Source: Palsa-601 sp963801185
GTDB taxonomy: Bacteria; Actinomycetota; Acidimicrobiia; Acidimicrobiales; Bog-793
Assembly (NCBI GenBank): GCA_963801185.1
Contig: CAWDDW010000003.1
Span: 2,088,493 to 2,152,492, forward strand
Length of the DNA: 64,000 nucleotides
Direction: 5' to 3'
Under the pieces are notes generated by a model. It ran no database searches. It worked only from the letters and a program-made list of their open reading frames with translations, and was not told where the DNA came from. Below, one piece after another: positions 27,703 to 37,797 of this stretch. The translations under genes were made by a program, and so were the position numbers. Each line of letters opens with the position of its first letter. The first letter of the stretch is position 1.

Positions 27703-30498
27703 GTGACCGACACCACGACTCTCATGCCCCTGCCTCGCGCAGCCAAGGCGGTGCTGGCAGTAACTGTCAGCGCCGGTCTGCTGAGCGCCTTCCTCGTCGG
27801 CCTCTTCTTCAGGCCGGCGGGTTTCGGTTCTGCGCCGGTGTTGCTGGCGCTCTCTTCTCTTGTGCTCGCCAGCTGGGTGTGGCCGATCGTCATGTACTCC
27901 GACGGCTCGTCTCAGGCGCACCATCTCGACGAAGGTTTCTTCGTCGTGCTCGTGCTCGTGGCACCGCCGATGGGCACGATCGCGGCCTTCTTGGTGGCGA
28001 CCGTCCTGGCACAGATGATCCGCCGCCGCGCCGTCGTGAAGACCATCTTCAACGTGGCCCAGATCACGATCTCTGCTTGCGCAGGCCTAGCAGTCGTGCA
28101 CATGCTCGCGCCTCCAGGGAACAGGCTGGGAGTCGCCGAGCTCGGAGCGGCCGTCCTCGGCGCCATCGTCTACTTCCTCGTCAACTCGATGGCGCTCGCC
28201 GTCATGCTCGCTGCCACCGGGGCTACGCAGCTCCGCTCGGCTTTGTTCGACGGGATCCGGATCCGGGTGCTGCTGCTGTCGGCAGCGGTATCACTTGGCC
28301 TGATCGCCTCTCTGGCGGTGTCCACGTACCCGATGGCCGCTTTCCTCGTCGTCCTGCCGTTCCTGGTCTTCCGCCAGGCTCTCGCCGGCCACTACCAGGC
28401 CCGCCACGACCGGAGCCGGCTGCTCGGGCTCTTCGAAGCCACCTTGAAGGTGCACGGCGCCATGGGATCGGGCGAGGTCAGATCGTCTTTGACTCAAGCC
28501 GCATCGAGACTGCTGCGCAGTCCTGACGTGGAGCTGACGGAGACAGAGCCCGGCGAGGACGCGATCGGCGCCCCCATGAGTGTCAACGACTCGCAATGCT
28601 GGCTGAACGTCAGTGGGCGCAGCCGGAGCGAGCCCTTCGACGACGCCGACTTGCGCCTGCTCGAGGCGCTCGCGGCCGTCGGCAGCGGGGCCCTCGCGAA
28701 CTCGGCGCTGTACGAGGACCGCCGCCGCGACCACGAACGGTTGGTGACCATCACGGCCAGCCTCGCCGAAGGAGTCTGCGCGTTCGACAAGCGAGGCCGG
28801 ATTACGTTCTTGAACCGGGCAGCCGAGCAACTGCTCGGCTGGAGCGAGCGCGAGCTTGCCGCGCAGGACCTCACCGATTCCGAGCTCGCCCTTCTGGCCA
28901 GCACCGCCCGCCGCTCGATGCACAACAACGAGATCATCCAGGGCGAGCAGGCGACGTTCCACCGGCGCCGGGGCGAGAACTTCCCCGTCGAGGTCACGTG
29001 CGCTCCCATCTGCTCGGGCGAGCGGGTGACCGGAGCCGTGCTCACCTTCCGCGACATATCGCAGCGGGTGCTGCTCGAGTACCACGCGTTCCACGACTCG
29101 CTCACCGGCCTGCCGAACCGCCGCATCTTCCTCGACCGGCTGCAGCACTCCCTGAAGCGGGTGGACAGAACCGGCGAGATCCACGCCGTCCTGTTCGCTG
29201 ACATCGACCGTTTCAAGGTCACGAACGACAGCCTCGGACACCAGACCGGCGACGAGCTGCTCATCGGGATCGCCGACCGCCTGCGGCACGTCACCCGTGA
29301 AGGTGACACCCTTGCCCGCTTCGGCGGGGACGAGTTCACCCTGCTCCTCGAGAACATCGAGAGCCCAGAGGTCGCCGAGGCGACGGCACAGCGCATGTTG
29401 GACGCAGTTCGCGACCCGATGACGCTTGCCGACGGGCGCACCATCACGGCCAGCGTCAGCATCGGCATCGCGCTCGCATCGGCCGGGTCCTCGCCCGACG
29501 ACGTGCTTCACGACGCCGATGTCGCGATGTACCAGGCCAAGCGCCTTGGTGCCGGTCGCTACGAGCGCTTCGACGCGGCTGCCATGGTGAAGCGATCGGT
29601 CGAATGGCTCGACCTCGAGATCGGCCTTCGTCGAGCCGTCGATCGGCATGAGCTCACAGTCCACTACCAGCCCGTGGTCTCGACGGAGAGCGGGCGGATC
29701 GTGGGCGCCGAGGCCCTGGTGCGGTGGGAGCATCCCGAGTTGGGCATCCTGCCGCCATCGCACTTCATCGGGCTGGCCGAGGAGACCGGCCTCATCCTTT
29801 CCGTCGGCCGCACCGTGCTCGATGAAGCCTGCGTCCAAGCCAAGGACTGGGTGGACGAGCACAACCTGCCGTTCAGCGTCGCCGTCAACCTCTCGGCTCG
29901 CCAGTTCCAGCAGTCCGAGCAGGTCAACGAGATCCGTGCGGTACTCGATGCGACCGGGCTCCACCCGTCGCAGCTGTGCCTCGAGATCACCGAGGGCCTG
30001 GCGATGGCCGACATCGAGCACACCATCCGCACCCTGACGGACCTCAAGTCCCTCGGCGTGCGGCTCGCGATCGACGACTTCGGAACCGGCTATTCCTCGC
30101 TGACTTACCTGAAGCTCCTTCCGGTCGACTTCGTCAAGCTGGACAGGGCATTTGTCCAGGACCTCGAGATCGACGCCGTCGACACCGCCATCGTCTCTGC
30201 TGTCATGGAGCTGGCCCGAGCCGTCGGCATGAGTGTCATCGCCGAAGGAGTCGAGACCGCCGGACAACTCTCGCGCTTGTCGGCGATGGGCTGCCCGCTG
30301 GTCCAGGGCTACTACCTTGCCCGCCCGATGACCGCCGACGCTTTGACGAGCCTCCTCCAGCGGCAGGCCGAGCAGGACAGCGCCGAGTTCCATCTGTCCG
30401 ATGGCCAGCTCGTTCCGGCGTCGCCGTTGCCGGCGGAGTACCTGTCACTCCAGAAGCAGCTGAGCCCGGCGTCTGTCGCCTTCCGGGCAGCCAGCTAG
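27703..30498 (+). CDS. Membrane-bound GGDEF-EAL protein (c-di-GMP turnover)
   Basis: A 931-residue signalling enzyme. About seven N-terminal TM helices (residues 1-230, MASE-like), a GAF-like segment (~240-345), a PAS domain (~345-460), a GGDEF domain with an intact RFGGDEF motif at residue ~541, and an EAL domain with EALVRWEH at ~670, EITEG and DDFGTGYSSL. Both catalytic motifs are intact, so it may make and/or degrade c-di-GMP. Start GTG 27703, six bases after the S8 peptidase stop, suggesting a shared surface-related program. Confidence 0.93.
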   Translation: MTDTTTLMPLPRAAKAVLAVTVSAGLLSAFLVGLFFRPAGFGSAPVLLALSSLVLASWVWPIVMYSDGSSQAHHLDEGFFVVLVLVAPPMGTIAAFLVATVLAQMIRRRAVVKTIFNVAQITISACAGLAVVHMLAPPGNRLGVAELGAAVLGAIVYFLVNSMALAVMLAATGATQLRSALFDGIRIRVLLLSAAVSLGLIASLAVSTYPMAAFLVVLPFLVFRQALAGHYQARHDRSRLLGLFEATLKVHGAMGSGEVRSSLTQAASRLLRSPDVELTETEPGEDAIGAPMSVNDSQCWLNVSGRSRSEPFDDADLRLLEALAAVGSGALANSALYEDRRRDHERLVTITASLAEGVCAFDKRGRITFLNRAAEQLLGWSERELAAQDLTDSELALLASTARRSMHNNEIIQGEQATFHRRRGENFPVEVTCAPICSGERVTGAVLTFRDISQRVLLEYHAFHDSLTGLPNRRIFLDRLQHSLKRVDRTGEIHAVLFADIDRFKVTNDSLGHQTGDELLIGIADRLRHVTREGDTLARFGGDEFTLLLENIESPEVAEATAQRMLDAVRDPMTLADGRTITASVSIGIALASAGSSPDDVLHDADVAMYQAKRLGAGRYERFDAAAMVKRSVEWLDLEIGLRRAVDRHELTVHYQPVVSTESGRIVGAEALVRWEHPELGILPPSHFIGLAEETGLILSVGRTVLDEACVQAKDWVDEHNLPFSVAVNLSARQFQQSEQVNEIRAVLDATGLHPSQLCLEITEGLAMADIEHTIRTLTDLKSLGVRLAIDDFGTGYSSLTYLKLLPVDFVKLDRAFVQDLEIDAVDTAIVSAVMELARAVGMSVIAEGVETAGQLSRLSAMGCPLVQGYYLARPMTADALTSLLQRQAEQDSAEFHLSDGQLVPASPLPAEYLSLQKQLSPASVAFRAAS

Positions 30499-30704
30499 CA
30501 CTCCGCAGCCGGCCACCGGCTCGTTCGCACCGCGACGATCCCTGGCACTGCCGAGGCAGGGCGAGCTGAAGGTCCCGCGCCGGTCACATCAGAGGTGGGC
30601 TACTTGCTCGGTCAGCGGCTGGGGCGTACCGCGCGGCTGGCGTCTCTTGACGACCTCGCCGCCGACGCACGGGCGACTTGAACTGAGGATGGTCTCCGGC
30701 CGTG

Positions 30705-31089
30705 TCACTTCTTCTTGGTCACCGTGTAGTTGAGCGACGGCGAGGCGGCGTCGTAGTGCCCCCACGCAGTCCACAACTGCCGACCCGGACGCGGAAATAG
30801 TTGCAGCCACCGTCATCGTCCGTGTTTCCTCGCTCAGAGGCGCACCGGAGGGTCAAAGTAGGCCGACTTCGATGTCATCGGGCGCAGTGCCCAGGGTCAG
30901 GTCGCACTCAGCCAAGTCAGTCGCCTTGCTCGGACTGTCGTCCTCAAGGGTCAAGTCTGTATTCACGACGTAGTGCCTGGCCCGAGAGCTATGGACAGGA
31001 GCGGGCCAGAGTGGGTTGGAGTTGCTGAGCTGAGCTCTCCGTCCCATAGAAGCTCGCGCCAGTTCTCCGGGACGCTGGCTCCGGATCAC
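30705..31089 (-). pseudogene. Broken hypothetical protein, at least two frame changes
   Basis: Three short frame segments read as one protein: YVVNTDLTLEDDSPSK... (31089 to ~30855), LTLRCASERGNTDDDGGCNYFRVRVG (~30855 to ~30795) and RQLWTAWGHYDAASPSLNYTVTKKK to the stop at 30705. The order, spacing and protein-like composition suggest the C-terminal ~115 residues of a secreted or binding protein. I recognise no family. It may be degraded or hit by sequence errors; the N-terminus is not visible. Confidence 0.4.
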
Positions 31090-31114
31090 TCACCGGGCTG
31101 ACCGGTGCCGCTGT

Positions 31115-31810
31115 CTAGATCCGTTTGATTGTCGCCAACCAGGCCGGTGCGCCGTCGTCGTGGTATCTCGTTTGAAGCCGGTCCGGTTCGATGGCGGCGA
31201 CATTCCATCCATTGCTGGGGTTGAACGCCGCTCTCACCTCTTCCTGACTGATGGGGTGCGGGCCAGTATCGGGACCATCGTCACTGAAGCACAACACATA
31301 CAGGGTTCCATCGTGGTCGGTCACCGACGCCAGACTCGCCACGTATCCCGGTCGCTCGTCGCGGTCGAAGCTGTGGAACAGTCCGCAGTCCAGCACCGTC
31401 TCAAACCTGCGCCCCAAACGCTCCAACTCGAATGCGTCAGCCGCAATGAACTCAGCCTCGATCCCACGGTCGTCGGCATGCGTTCGGGCGAGCGCCAGTG
31501 CCGTCTCGGCCACGTCAACGCCCAGCACCGACAATCCCAGCGAGGCGACGTGAAGAGCGTTCTCGCCGGTCCCGCACCCCACATCGAGCACCGCACCGGC
31601 GAACGCGCCTTCGGATGCCAAACGTGCAACCGCCGGCTGCGGCTGGCCAATATCCCAAGGCGCAGGGCCGTCGCGGTACGACGCATCCCAGGGCAGTCCC
31701 GTCAGCCGTTCATGACTGGTCGGGTGCCGACCGCTGAGCGGATCGTCAGAGAGGGTTCCTGATCGCTCCGACAACTTCGTCCCCTTCCTGCAACTGATCT
31801 TGCCTCTCAT
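31115..31810 (-). CDS. SAM-dependent class I methyltransferase
   Basis: A ~230-residue methyltransferase with a Rossmann core: VLDVGCGTGENALHVASLG (motif I), VLGVDVAETAL (motif II), FIAADAFELERLG and VLDCGLFHSFDRDERPGYV (post-I, motif IV), ending with KRI. The upstream DLPWDASYRDGPAPWDIGQPQPAV stretch is typical of the TehB/thiol- or oxyanion-methylating small-molecule group. The start is uncertain; I use ATG 31810 (the frame is open to 31861). Flanked by degraded sequence on both sides, suggesting an accessory gene. Confidence 0.85.
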   Translation of the reverse strand: MRGKISCRKGTKLSERSGTLSDDPLSGRHPTSHERLTGLPWDASYRDGPAPWDIGQPQPAVARLASEGAFAGAVLDVGCGTGENALHVASLGLSVLGVDVAETALALARTHADDRGIEAEFIAADAFELERLGRRFETVLDCGLFHSFDRDERPGYVASLASVTDHDGTLYVLCFSDDGPDTGPHPISQEEVRAAFNPSNGWNVAAIEPDRLQTRYHDDGAPAWLATIKRI

Positions 31811-31985
31811 CGTGGCACGCCGATCGAGAGGGGCTTGACTATTCCTCCAGTGGAGACCCATATCAACGCGGAGCGAGACGCGCGTCGAGCCACAACTCCG
31901 TTACTCGGACAAACAGCTGGAGGAGTGTTTGTGATACTGGCTGACCAGCCTCCAGCGCGCCGGTCCAGCCGATTGGCCACAGGCT

Positions 31986-32083
31986 AAGGAGGGGAGTCTC
32001 CAGCCGAACTTCGCGTAGAACGCTCGAGCGCCCTCGTCTATCGGCGCGATAGCGATGAGGCGGACGGCGACTTGGTGCCGGCG
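31986..32083 (-). pseudogene. GNAT acetyltransferase remnant (C-terminal piece)
   Basis: Between stops, the leftward frame reads RHQVAVRLIAIAPIDEGARAFYAKFGWRLPS in two pieces. The DEGARAFYAKFGW part is the typical last helix-strand of GNAT enzymes. No N-terminal acetyl-CoA motif precedes it, so this looks like a gene relic at the left edge of the sulfotransferase/glycosyltransferase island. Confidence 0.4.
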
Positions 32084-32169
32084 TCAGCCGCCCGCTCGAG
32101 GCATCACGTCTGGCCCTCGGGAGGTTTGGCCAGCGCAGCGTTGCGCGACGCTACGGCTACGCTGCCGCG

Positions 32170-33277
32170 ATGGCTGCCGACGGGCCCGGAGCAGTACTGA
32201 CGCGCCGCAGCGTGGTCCTGTGCACGCAGATGCGTTCGGGAAGCTGGATGTTGTCTGACCTCTGCCACCAGACCGGGCTGCTCGGTCAGCCGGAGGAGTA
32301 CTTCCGGCCCGACTACCGGCACCACTGGTCTGCGGAGTGGGGCATTTCGACGAGTGACACCTATGGCCTTTACATCGCCTCCGCGATTCGCCACACCTCG
32401 ACGCCGAACGGCGTGTTCGGCGTGAAGATGCACGCGTACCAGATGAACTGGTTCCTCCGGCAGCTCAGAGTGACCTGGGGAGCCGAGCCCGGCGCGACCG
32501 ACGGCGAACTGCTGGAGCGATGGCTCCCGCGCGCTGCGTTCGTGCGCCTGCGACGCCGCGATGTGGCGCGCCAGGCGATCTCCTACTACCGCGCCGCACA
32601 CTCCAATGTGTGGTTCGAGATCCGCGAGGACGATCCCTCGGCCGAGCTGCACAACCCGGCAGAGCCGCCTGCCTTTCCCGACGAGCCAGCCTGGGGTGAG
32701 ATCCGCTACTTCGAGAACACGCTGACGAATCAGGAGAGCGGTTGGACGCACTTCTTCGAGTCGACGGGCATCGAACCGCTGGAAGCTCTCCTACGAGGAA
32801 CTCGTCGACCAGCCCGGTGAGGCCGTCCAGCAGATCCTCGCCTTCATGGAGATCCAGCCTCCAGAGGGCGTCGAGGTCCGTCCCCGCTTGAAGCGGCAGG
32901 CGGACGAGGAGACCGAGCGGTGGCTCGAGCGCTACCTCGCCTGCCGTGACACGGTCACGCCGGTTGAGCCGCGGCCGAGCCGGTTGCGCGACGCGAAAGG
33001 CTCTGGCACCGGCCGTCGGCCCGGTGGCGGGACTGAGGCAGCGATGCTCTTCCCCGACGCTGGTTCGCCGCCCTCCCAGCTCGGCCCGGATGGCTATATC
33101 GACGGAACGGTCGCCTGGGCAGAGCTGGTTGCCAACCTCGTCATCTCCGGCTTGCCGATGGGCGCGGCCGCCGCCCTCGTGGATGCGCTCCCTGGCGAGG
33201 GAGCCCGTCTCAGACCGTCAGCAGCACGTCCTGACTGGAGGCGGAGTCGTACTCCGCTGCCGGCGCAGCAGATCTGA
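32170..33277 (+). CDS. Stf0-type sulfotransferase, frameshift near 32783
   Basis: PAPS-dependent sulfotransferase resembling trehalose 2-sulfotransferase Stf0. The first frame has the 5' PAPS-binding segment VVLCTQMRSGSWMLSDLC, GVFGVKMHAYQMNW and the core LPRAAFVRLRRRDVARQAISYYRA. After ~32783 the frame moves: one extra G (CTGGAAG) separates GIEPL from KLSYEELVDQPGEAVQQILAFM, the expected C-terminal helix motif. The remainder to 33277 (~85 residues beyond the fold) is an unusual tail. First gene of a five-gene rightward operon with glycosyltransferases. Confidence 0.8.
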
Positions 33278-34052
33278 TGGTGCCCGACCGGACGCACATC
33301 GTCGCCGCCACCCCCTGGGCGGGCAGCTGGAGGCTGTGCAATCTCTTAGGGCGGACCGGGACCATGGCGACGCCCTTGCAGTGGTTCGACCCGCTTCGGG
33401 TGCCGCGCCTTGCGCCGCGAGCTGGAGGTCGCAGACGACGATCGGCCGTGGGCCGCCCGCTATCTCGCCGCGGTGCGCGGCCGCGCGACAGCGGACGGGG
33501 TCTGCGCGTTCAGCCTGATGTGGACGCACCAGCGGTGGCTGGTGCAGGTGGCACGGCTCGCCCTCGGTGCGGCGACCGACCCTCGCGCGACGCTCGACCC
33601 GGCAGTGGTGGCGGCGTCGTTCCCGAATCCGAGCTACGTGTGGGTGCGCTGCAGCGACGCGCGGGCCCAGGCCCTCCGGTGGTATGCGCACCGGCACCCG
33701 GAGCTTCGCCCAAGGGGACCTCGGTACGCCAGACAGCGCGGTGGCGCCGGCCGACTTCCAGGAGGTCCGGTGGATCGAGACCATGGCGCTCCGGCAGGAT
33801 CAGGGTTGGGCGACCTACTTCGCGATCCACGGGATCACCCCCGTCGTCGTCAGCTACGAGGACCTGGTCGCGGAGCCCGTCGCGGCCGCTCTGACCGTCG
33901 TGGGACAGCTCGGGTACGAGCCCTCGACGGTGCCGGTCTCTGCTGCGCGTGAGGAGGCGGTCGACGAGGTCGCCGCTCGGTTGGCCGAGCAGTACCGGCG
34001 CGCGTGGCCGGGCTTGAGCCGTGCGATCGGCGTGCGGAGAACGACGGCATGA
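33277..34052 (+). CDS. Second sulfotransferase-like protein, two frameshifts
   Basis: Start ATG 33277 overlaps the stop of the first sulfotransferase. Three frame segments join: THIVAATPWAGSWRLCNLLGRTG (PAPS-loop-like), RELEVADDDRPWAARYLAAVRG...VWVRCSDARAQALRWYAHRHPE (the core with the RxD-like region), and ADFQEVRWIETMALRQDQGWATYFAIHGITPVVVSYEDLVAEP to 34052. Shifts lie near 33405 and 33705. It is a diverged paralogue of its neighbour with the loop less well kept, so activity is uncertain. Ends in an ATGA overlap with the glycosyltransferase. Confidence 0.65.
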
Positions 34053-35215
34053 CCGACGCAACCCCGGGGCTCCGCCAGCTCTCGGTCCTCGTCTCCGTCC
34101 GTCCCTACGTGGGGCACCTGCACCCGATGATCCCCGTTGCCCGAGCACTGCTCCGGCGGGGCCACCGTGTCGCGGTGGCCACGAGTGAGGACGTCGCCGA
34201 CATCATCGTCGGAGCGGGACTTGCCTGGATCCCTGCGGGGATGAACCCCCGCCAGACCCCGGAGCTCTCGGCTACGGACCCCGACTACGGCTACATGACC
34301 GTGAAGGCGAAGGTCGATGATCTGCTCGAAGTCGCCATCGGCGACTTCCGTCCCGACGTAATCGTCCGCGATCCGACGGACCTCGCGCCGATCGTCGTGT
34401 CCGAGATCGTCGGTGCTCTGAACGTCATCTACGGCCTGTCGCGGTTCATCCCGAAGGAATCGTGGGAGATCCTCGGCGCCGACCGGACCATCGCCAGGCT
34501 GCGCCGGCACTACGGCCTCGCAGAGGACCCTCTGCTCGAGAGCATGTTCTCCGGGCTCTACCTCGCCGTGTTGCCCCCTTTGCTCGAGGTGCGGCACCCA
34601 CTGCCGGTGGAGCTCGTCCAGCCCGTCGCGTACGTCCCCTGGGACGGAGACGGGAGCGACGCCGATGCACCTCCTGTGCATCGCGCCGAGGGCCGGCCGC
34701 AGATCCTGGTCACGCTCGGCACCGTCTACAACGTCGAGACCGACCTGCTTGCTCGGTTCGTCCAAGCCTTCAGGGACGGCGAGGTCGACGTGCTCGTCGC
34801 TCTCGGCGAGGGCGCGGATCCGGGGATCGCCGACGGAGCGCCGGAGAATGTGCGCTTCTCCAAGTATCTGCCGTTCACGAAGGTGCTCCCTCACTGCGAC
34901 GCCCTGCTCTGCCACGGGGGATTCAACACGGTGATGAGCGCCCTGCGCGCCGGCGTGCCGACGGTGTGCGTGCCGCTCGGGTCGGACCACGATCACAACG
35001 CGTACATCTGTCGGCGCGAGGGCTTCGGTATCTGGCTCGACGAGGAGGAGGCCACACCCGAGCGCATCCGGCAAGCCGTTGCCACAGTCGTCCAGGATCG
35101 TGGCTACGCCCAGCGGGTCAGAGCTTTCCGGCGGCAGTTGGCCGACGCGCCACCGCTCGAGGTCGCGGTCCGCCGTATGGAGGAGCTCGTCGAGGCCCGG
35201 GAGAGCGCCCCGTGA
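34049..35215 (+). CDS. UGT/MGT-type glycosyltransferase (GT1, GT-B fold)
   Basis: About 388 residues. N-terminal acceptor domain begins SVLVSVRPYVGHLHPMIPVARALLRRGH, typical of macrolide/antibiotic GTs. The C-terminal donor domain has ILVTLGTVYN, the LPHCDALLCHGGFNTVMSALRAGVPTVCVPLGSDHDHNA donor signature in pieces, and a final helix bundle. ATGA overlap at 34049 and GTGA overlap at 35212 place it within one transcript with sulfotransferases and further GTs. Likely decorates a small molecule or peptide; the acceptor is unknown. Confidence 0.85.
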   Translation: MTDATPGLRQLSVLVSVRPYVGHLHPMIPVARALLRRGHRVAVATSEDVADIIVGAGLAWIPAGMNPRQTPELSATDPDYGYMTVKAKVDDLLEVAIGDFRPDVIVRDPTDLAPIVVSEIVGALNVIYGLSRFIPKESWEILGADRTIARLRRHYGLAEDPLLESMFSGLYLAVLPPLLEVRHPLPVELVQPVAYVPWDGDGSDADAPPVHRAEGRPQILVTLGTVYNVETDLLARFVQAFRDGEVDVLVALGEGADPGIADGAPENVRFSKYLPFTKVLPHCDALLCHGGFNTVMSALRAGVPTVCVPLGSDHDHNAYICRREGFGIWLDEEEATPERIRQAVATVVQDRGYAQRVRAFRRQLADAPPLEVAVRRMEELVEARESAP

Positions 35216-37797
35216 AGCGGCGGGGCGGGTTGGAAAACCTGCCCAGCCTCGAGGTGAGGATCTCGGTGACCGACCCGGACCTTCCGCACCTCGGGCGATG
35301 CGCTCGGGCACTCGACGCCTCCGTGCGCCTCGCCCGCTCGCGGGTTGCCAGTGTCACCGCCGTCCTCGCGGACGCGACCTCGTCGGGCCTGTCGCTCGAG
35401 CGCGTCCAGCGAGAAGGCTCAGTGGACAGGTGGGTACTCGGTGCACGCGACCGGCCGCCCGTCGAGCACGCCGAAGCCGATCTCGTGTTGATGCTGTCGG
35501 CGTCGGCCGAGCTCGCTCCACGCTGCATCGGCGAACTGCTGGCCGCCATCGAGGACCGGAACGTCGGGATCGTCGAACCCCGATGGTTGCCCTTCCAGAG
35601 CGCGAAGCCGCTCGATCCCACCACGATGGACGTCAGTTGGGCGTCCGCAGCCTGCTGTCTCGTCCGGCGCGAGGTGCTCGATGGCCACGAGGGCTTCGAC
35701 GGTGCGACCGTCCCTCGGCTCGGTGCCGACGTTGACCTCTCGTGGAGCGCACGGCTCGCTGGATGGTCCGTGCGGTGCGCTCCGGCTGCCGCGGTCTTCG
35801 TCCATGGCACCGGCCCGAGAGGAGAGGCCCTTCTCGAGCCGACGGCAGCGGCGGCGAGCGCCAAGCTGCAGCTCGTTGGCGCATACTCCGGGCCAGCGGC
35901 CGCGAGGGCGTGGGCTAGCGCCTGGGCGGCAGTGGGCAGCGTGGAGGAGCAGCGCGCGGCGGACGAGTTCGTGCGCGGGCTCGCGAGTGTTGGTGCCGCG
36001 AAAGGTGGGGCCGATGGGAATCTCGGCGGCGCGCGTCCGGGCGACACCGACGTGCTCGTGCAGGAGCTCTTCTCGCTGCTGCGAGACGACCCTGGGGAGT
36101 ATCCCCTCCTCGCCAGTGGCCTCCGGCCTCCGGAGGGCGACGGCGTGGTGGGTGCTGTGGAACCCTGCCAAACCTCGGGCCCGCCCTTCCTGTCGGTCGT
36201 CGTGCGCACGCAGGGGCGCCGGCCTGTCGAGCTCGAGGACAACCTGACATCGCTCGCCGCACAGAGTTGCCAGGACTTCGAAGTGCTCCTCGTCGGCCAC
36301 GACCTCGACGCCGCCCGACGGGCGGTCGTCGAGTCTGCCGTCCGTTCGTTCCCGGCAGAGCTCTCCAGAGGATCCGCGTGCTCGAGGCGTCGGGCGGCGG
36401 GCGTGCGCGCCCGCTCAACGCCGCGATCGCGGAGGCCTCCGGTAGGTACGTGGCGTTCCTCGATGACGACGACGTCGCCCTCGACAGCTGGGTGGCCGAG
36501 TTCCGCCGGGTCGCCGAAGCACACCCCGGAGCAGTGGCGTGGACGCAGGTCGCGTGGCAGCGCTGTGCAGCTCGCTGGTGAACCCGCGCAATCCATCTGG
36601 AGGGTGACGGAGCCGCCGCAACTCTTCGTCCGCGAGTTCGACCTGGTCGCCCACCTGCACGAGAACGGTACGCCGAACTGTGGCATCGCCGTACCGAGCG
36701 CGCTCGTCGGGACGAAAGGGCTGTCGTTCTCCGAGGAGCTGGCCGTGTTCGAGGACTGGGAGATGGTGCTGCGACTCGTGCAGCTGGCGCCGTTCCACTC
36801 GACCGGCGTCGTGACCGCGCTGTACCGGCGGGGGAGCCCGGACAGCTCCGGAGCCTTGCACGGGCCGGACGAGTGGGAGGAGGCGGCGGTGCGCGTGATC
36901 GAACGAGTCGGCGCCACCGGCTTCCTCGTACGTGGGGAGCACGTGTCGCGTCTCCACGATGCGGTCGCAGAGCTCGACGATCTCCGCCGGCGAGTCGGCA
37001 CGGCCGATGACCGCTCCGGCGACGGGCCTGCGACCGGTCGCCCCCGGCGGACCCTCGGCCGGCCGATGCCGAGCGAGTACTTCGCCGGTCGCCGCGCTGT
37101 GGTGGTGGGCGCCCACCTCGACGACGCGGTGTTGAGCTGTGGGGAGCTGATCTCCGGACTCGACGATGTCGTCGTCCTGACGGTGTTCGCCGGGAAGCCG
37201 GCGCCTGCTCAGCCGCTGACGGAGTGGGACCGCGGCTGCGGCTTCGATCCCGGAGACGACGTGCTGGCTGCCCGCGTCGCCGAGGACGAGCGTGCGCTGG
37301 CGGTCGTGGGCGCAACGGGCAGGCGGCTCGCGTTCCGCGACGAGCAGTACCGGGACGACTCGTCGAGCCTCACACCCGGCGAAGTCGGTGAGGTTGTGCT
37401 CTCGGTGGTGAGGGAGCTCGGCGCCGGTGTCGTGGTGTTCCCGCTCGGGATCGGGCACCGTGACCACCGTCTGGCGGCCGCGGCGGCGCTGTGGGCGTGC
37501 GAGTGGGCCCCGCAGCTCGAGTGGTTCGCATACCAGGACCTCCCTTACGGCTACGAGGACGACAGCACCGACGACCTGGTCGCGCAGGTGGCGCGCTACC
37601 ACCCAGAGGCGATCTCGTTCCCCGGCCTCGGCGACATGAGCCGCAAAGAGGCCGCCATCAACTGTTATGCCTCGCAGCTCGAGGCGCTCGGCGAGCATCG
37701 GCTGTCACTCGCGCTCGAACCGGAGCGGTACTGGAGGCTCCGTCAGACCTCCCCTGAGGCGGTCGGGCCTGCAGAGGGGACCGGAGCGCCCCGATGA
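35212..37797 (+). CDS. GT2-GT2-PIG-L trifunctional fusion (two compensating frameshifts)
   Basis: From GTG 35212 an 861-residue frame encodes a first GT2-like domain (to ~residue 240; LGADVDLSWSARLAGWSVRCAP is its C-terminal acceptor motif). A second GT2 domain (~residues 325-590; LSVVVRTQGRRPVELEDNLTSL, then FLDDDDVALDSWV with the DxD motif) follows. The last ~240 residues are a PIG-L deacetylase domain (VVVGAHLDDAVLSCGELI, LGIGHRDHRLAAAA). Between ~36368 and ~36560 the protein-like sequence is in another frame, so two one-base changes cancel out. No stop separates the deacetylase domain, so it is a fusion unless an internal start such as ATG 37066 is used. It probably adds and N-deacetylates an amino-sugar. 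Confidence 0.78.
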   Translation: MKRRGGLENLPSLEVRISVTDPDLPHLGRCARALDASVRLARSRVASVTAVLADATSSGLSLERVQREGSVDRWVLGARDRPPVEHAEADLVLMLSASAELAPRCIGELLAAIEDRNVGIVEPRWLPFQSAKPLDPTTMDVSWASAACCLVRREVLDGHEGFDGATVPRLGADVDLSWSARLAGWSVRCAPAAAVFVHGTGPRGEALLEPTAAAASAKLQLVGAYSGPAAARAWASAWAAVGSVEEQRAADEFVRGLASVGAAKGGADGNLGGARPGDTDVLVQELFSLLRDDPGEYPLLASGLRPPEGDGVVGAVEPCQTSGPPFLSVVVRTQGRRPVELEDNLTSLAAQSCQDFEVLLVGHDLDAARRAVVESAVRSFPAELSRGSACSRRRAAGVRARSTPRSRRPPVGTWRSSMTTTSPSTAGWPSSAGSPKHTPEQWRGRRSRGSAVQLAGEPAQSIWRVTEPPQLFVREFDLVAHLHENGTPNCGIAVPSALVGTKGLSFSEELAVFEDWEMVLRLVQLAPFHSTGVVTALYRRGSPDSSGALHGPDEWEEAAVRVIERVGATGFLVRGEHVSRLHDAVAELDDLRRRVGTADDRSGDGPATGRPRRTLGRPMPSEYFAGRRAVVVGAHLDDAVLSCGELISGLDDVVVLTVFAGKPAPAQPLTEWDRGCGFDPGDDVLAARVAEDERALAVVGATGRRLAFRDEQYRDDSSSLTPGEVGEVVLSVVRELGAGVVVFPLGIGHRDHRLAAAAALWACEWAPQLEWFAYQDLPYGYEDDSTDDLVAQVARYHPEAISFPGLGDMSRKEAAINCYASQLEALGEHRLSLALEPERYWRLRQTSPEAVGPAEGTGAPR

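Noticed and set aside
28291..30393. 700-aa minus-strand open frame
   Set aside because: Exact antisense of the GGDEF-EAL gene, whose motifs are intact on the plus strand.
33854..37001. Long minus-strand open frames over the glycosyltransferase operon
   Set aside because: Shadows of plus-strand genes with clear GT and PIG-L motifs.
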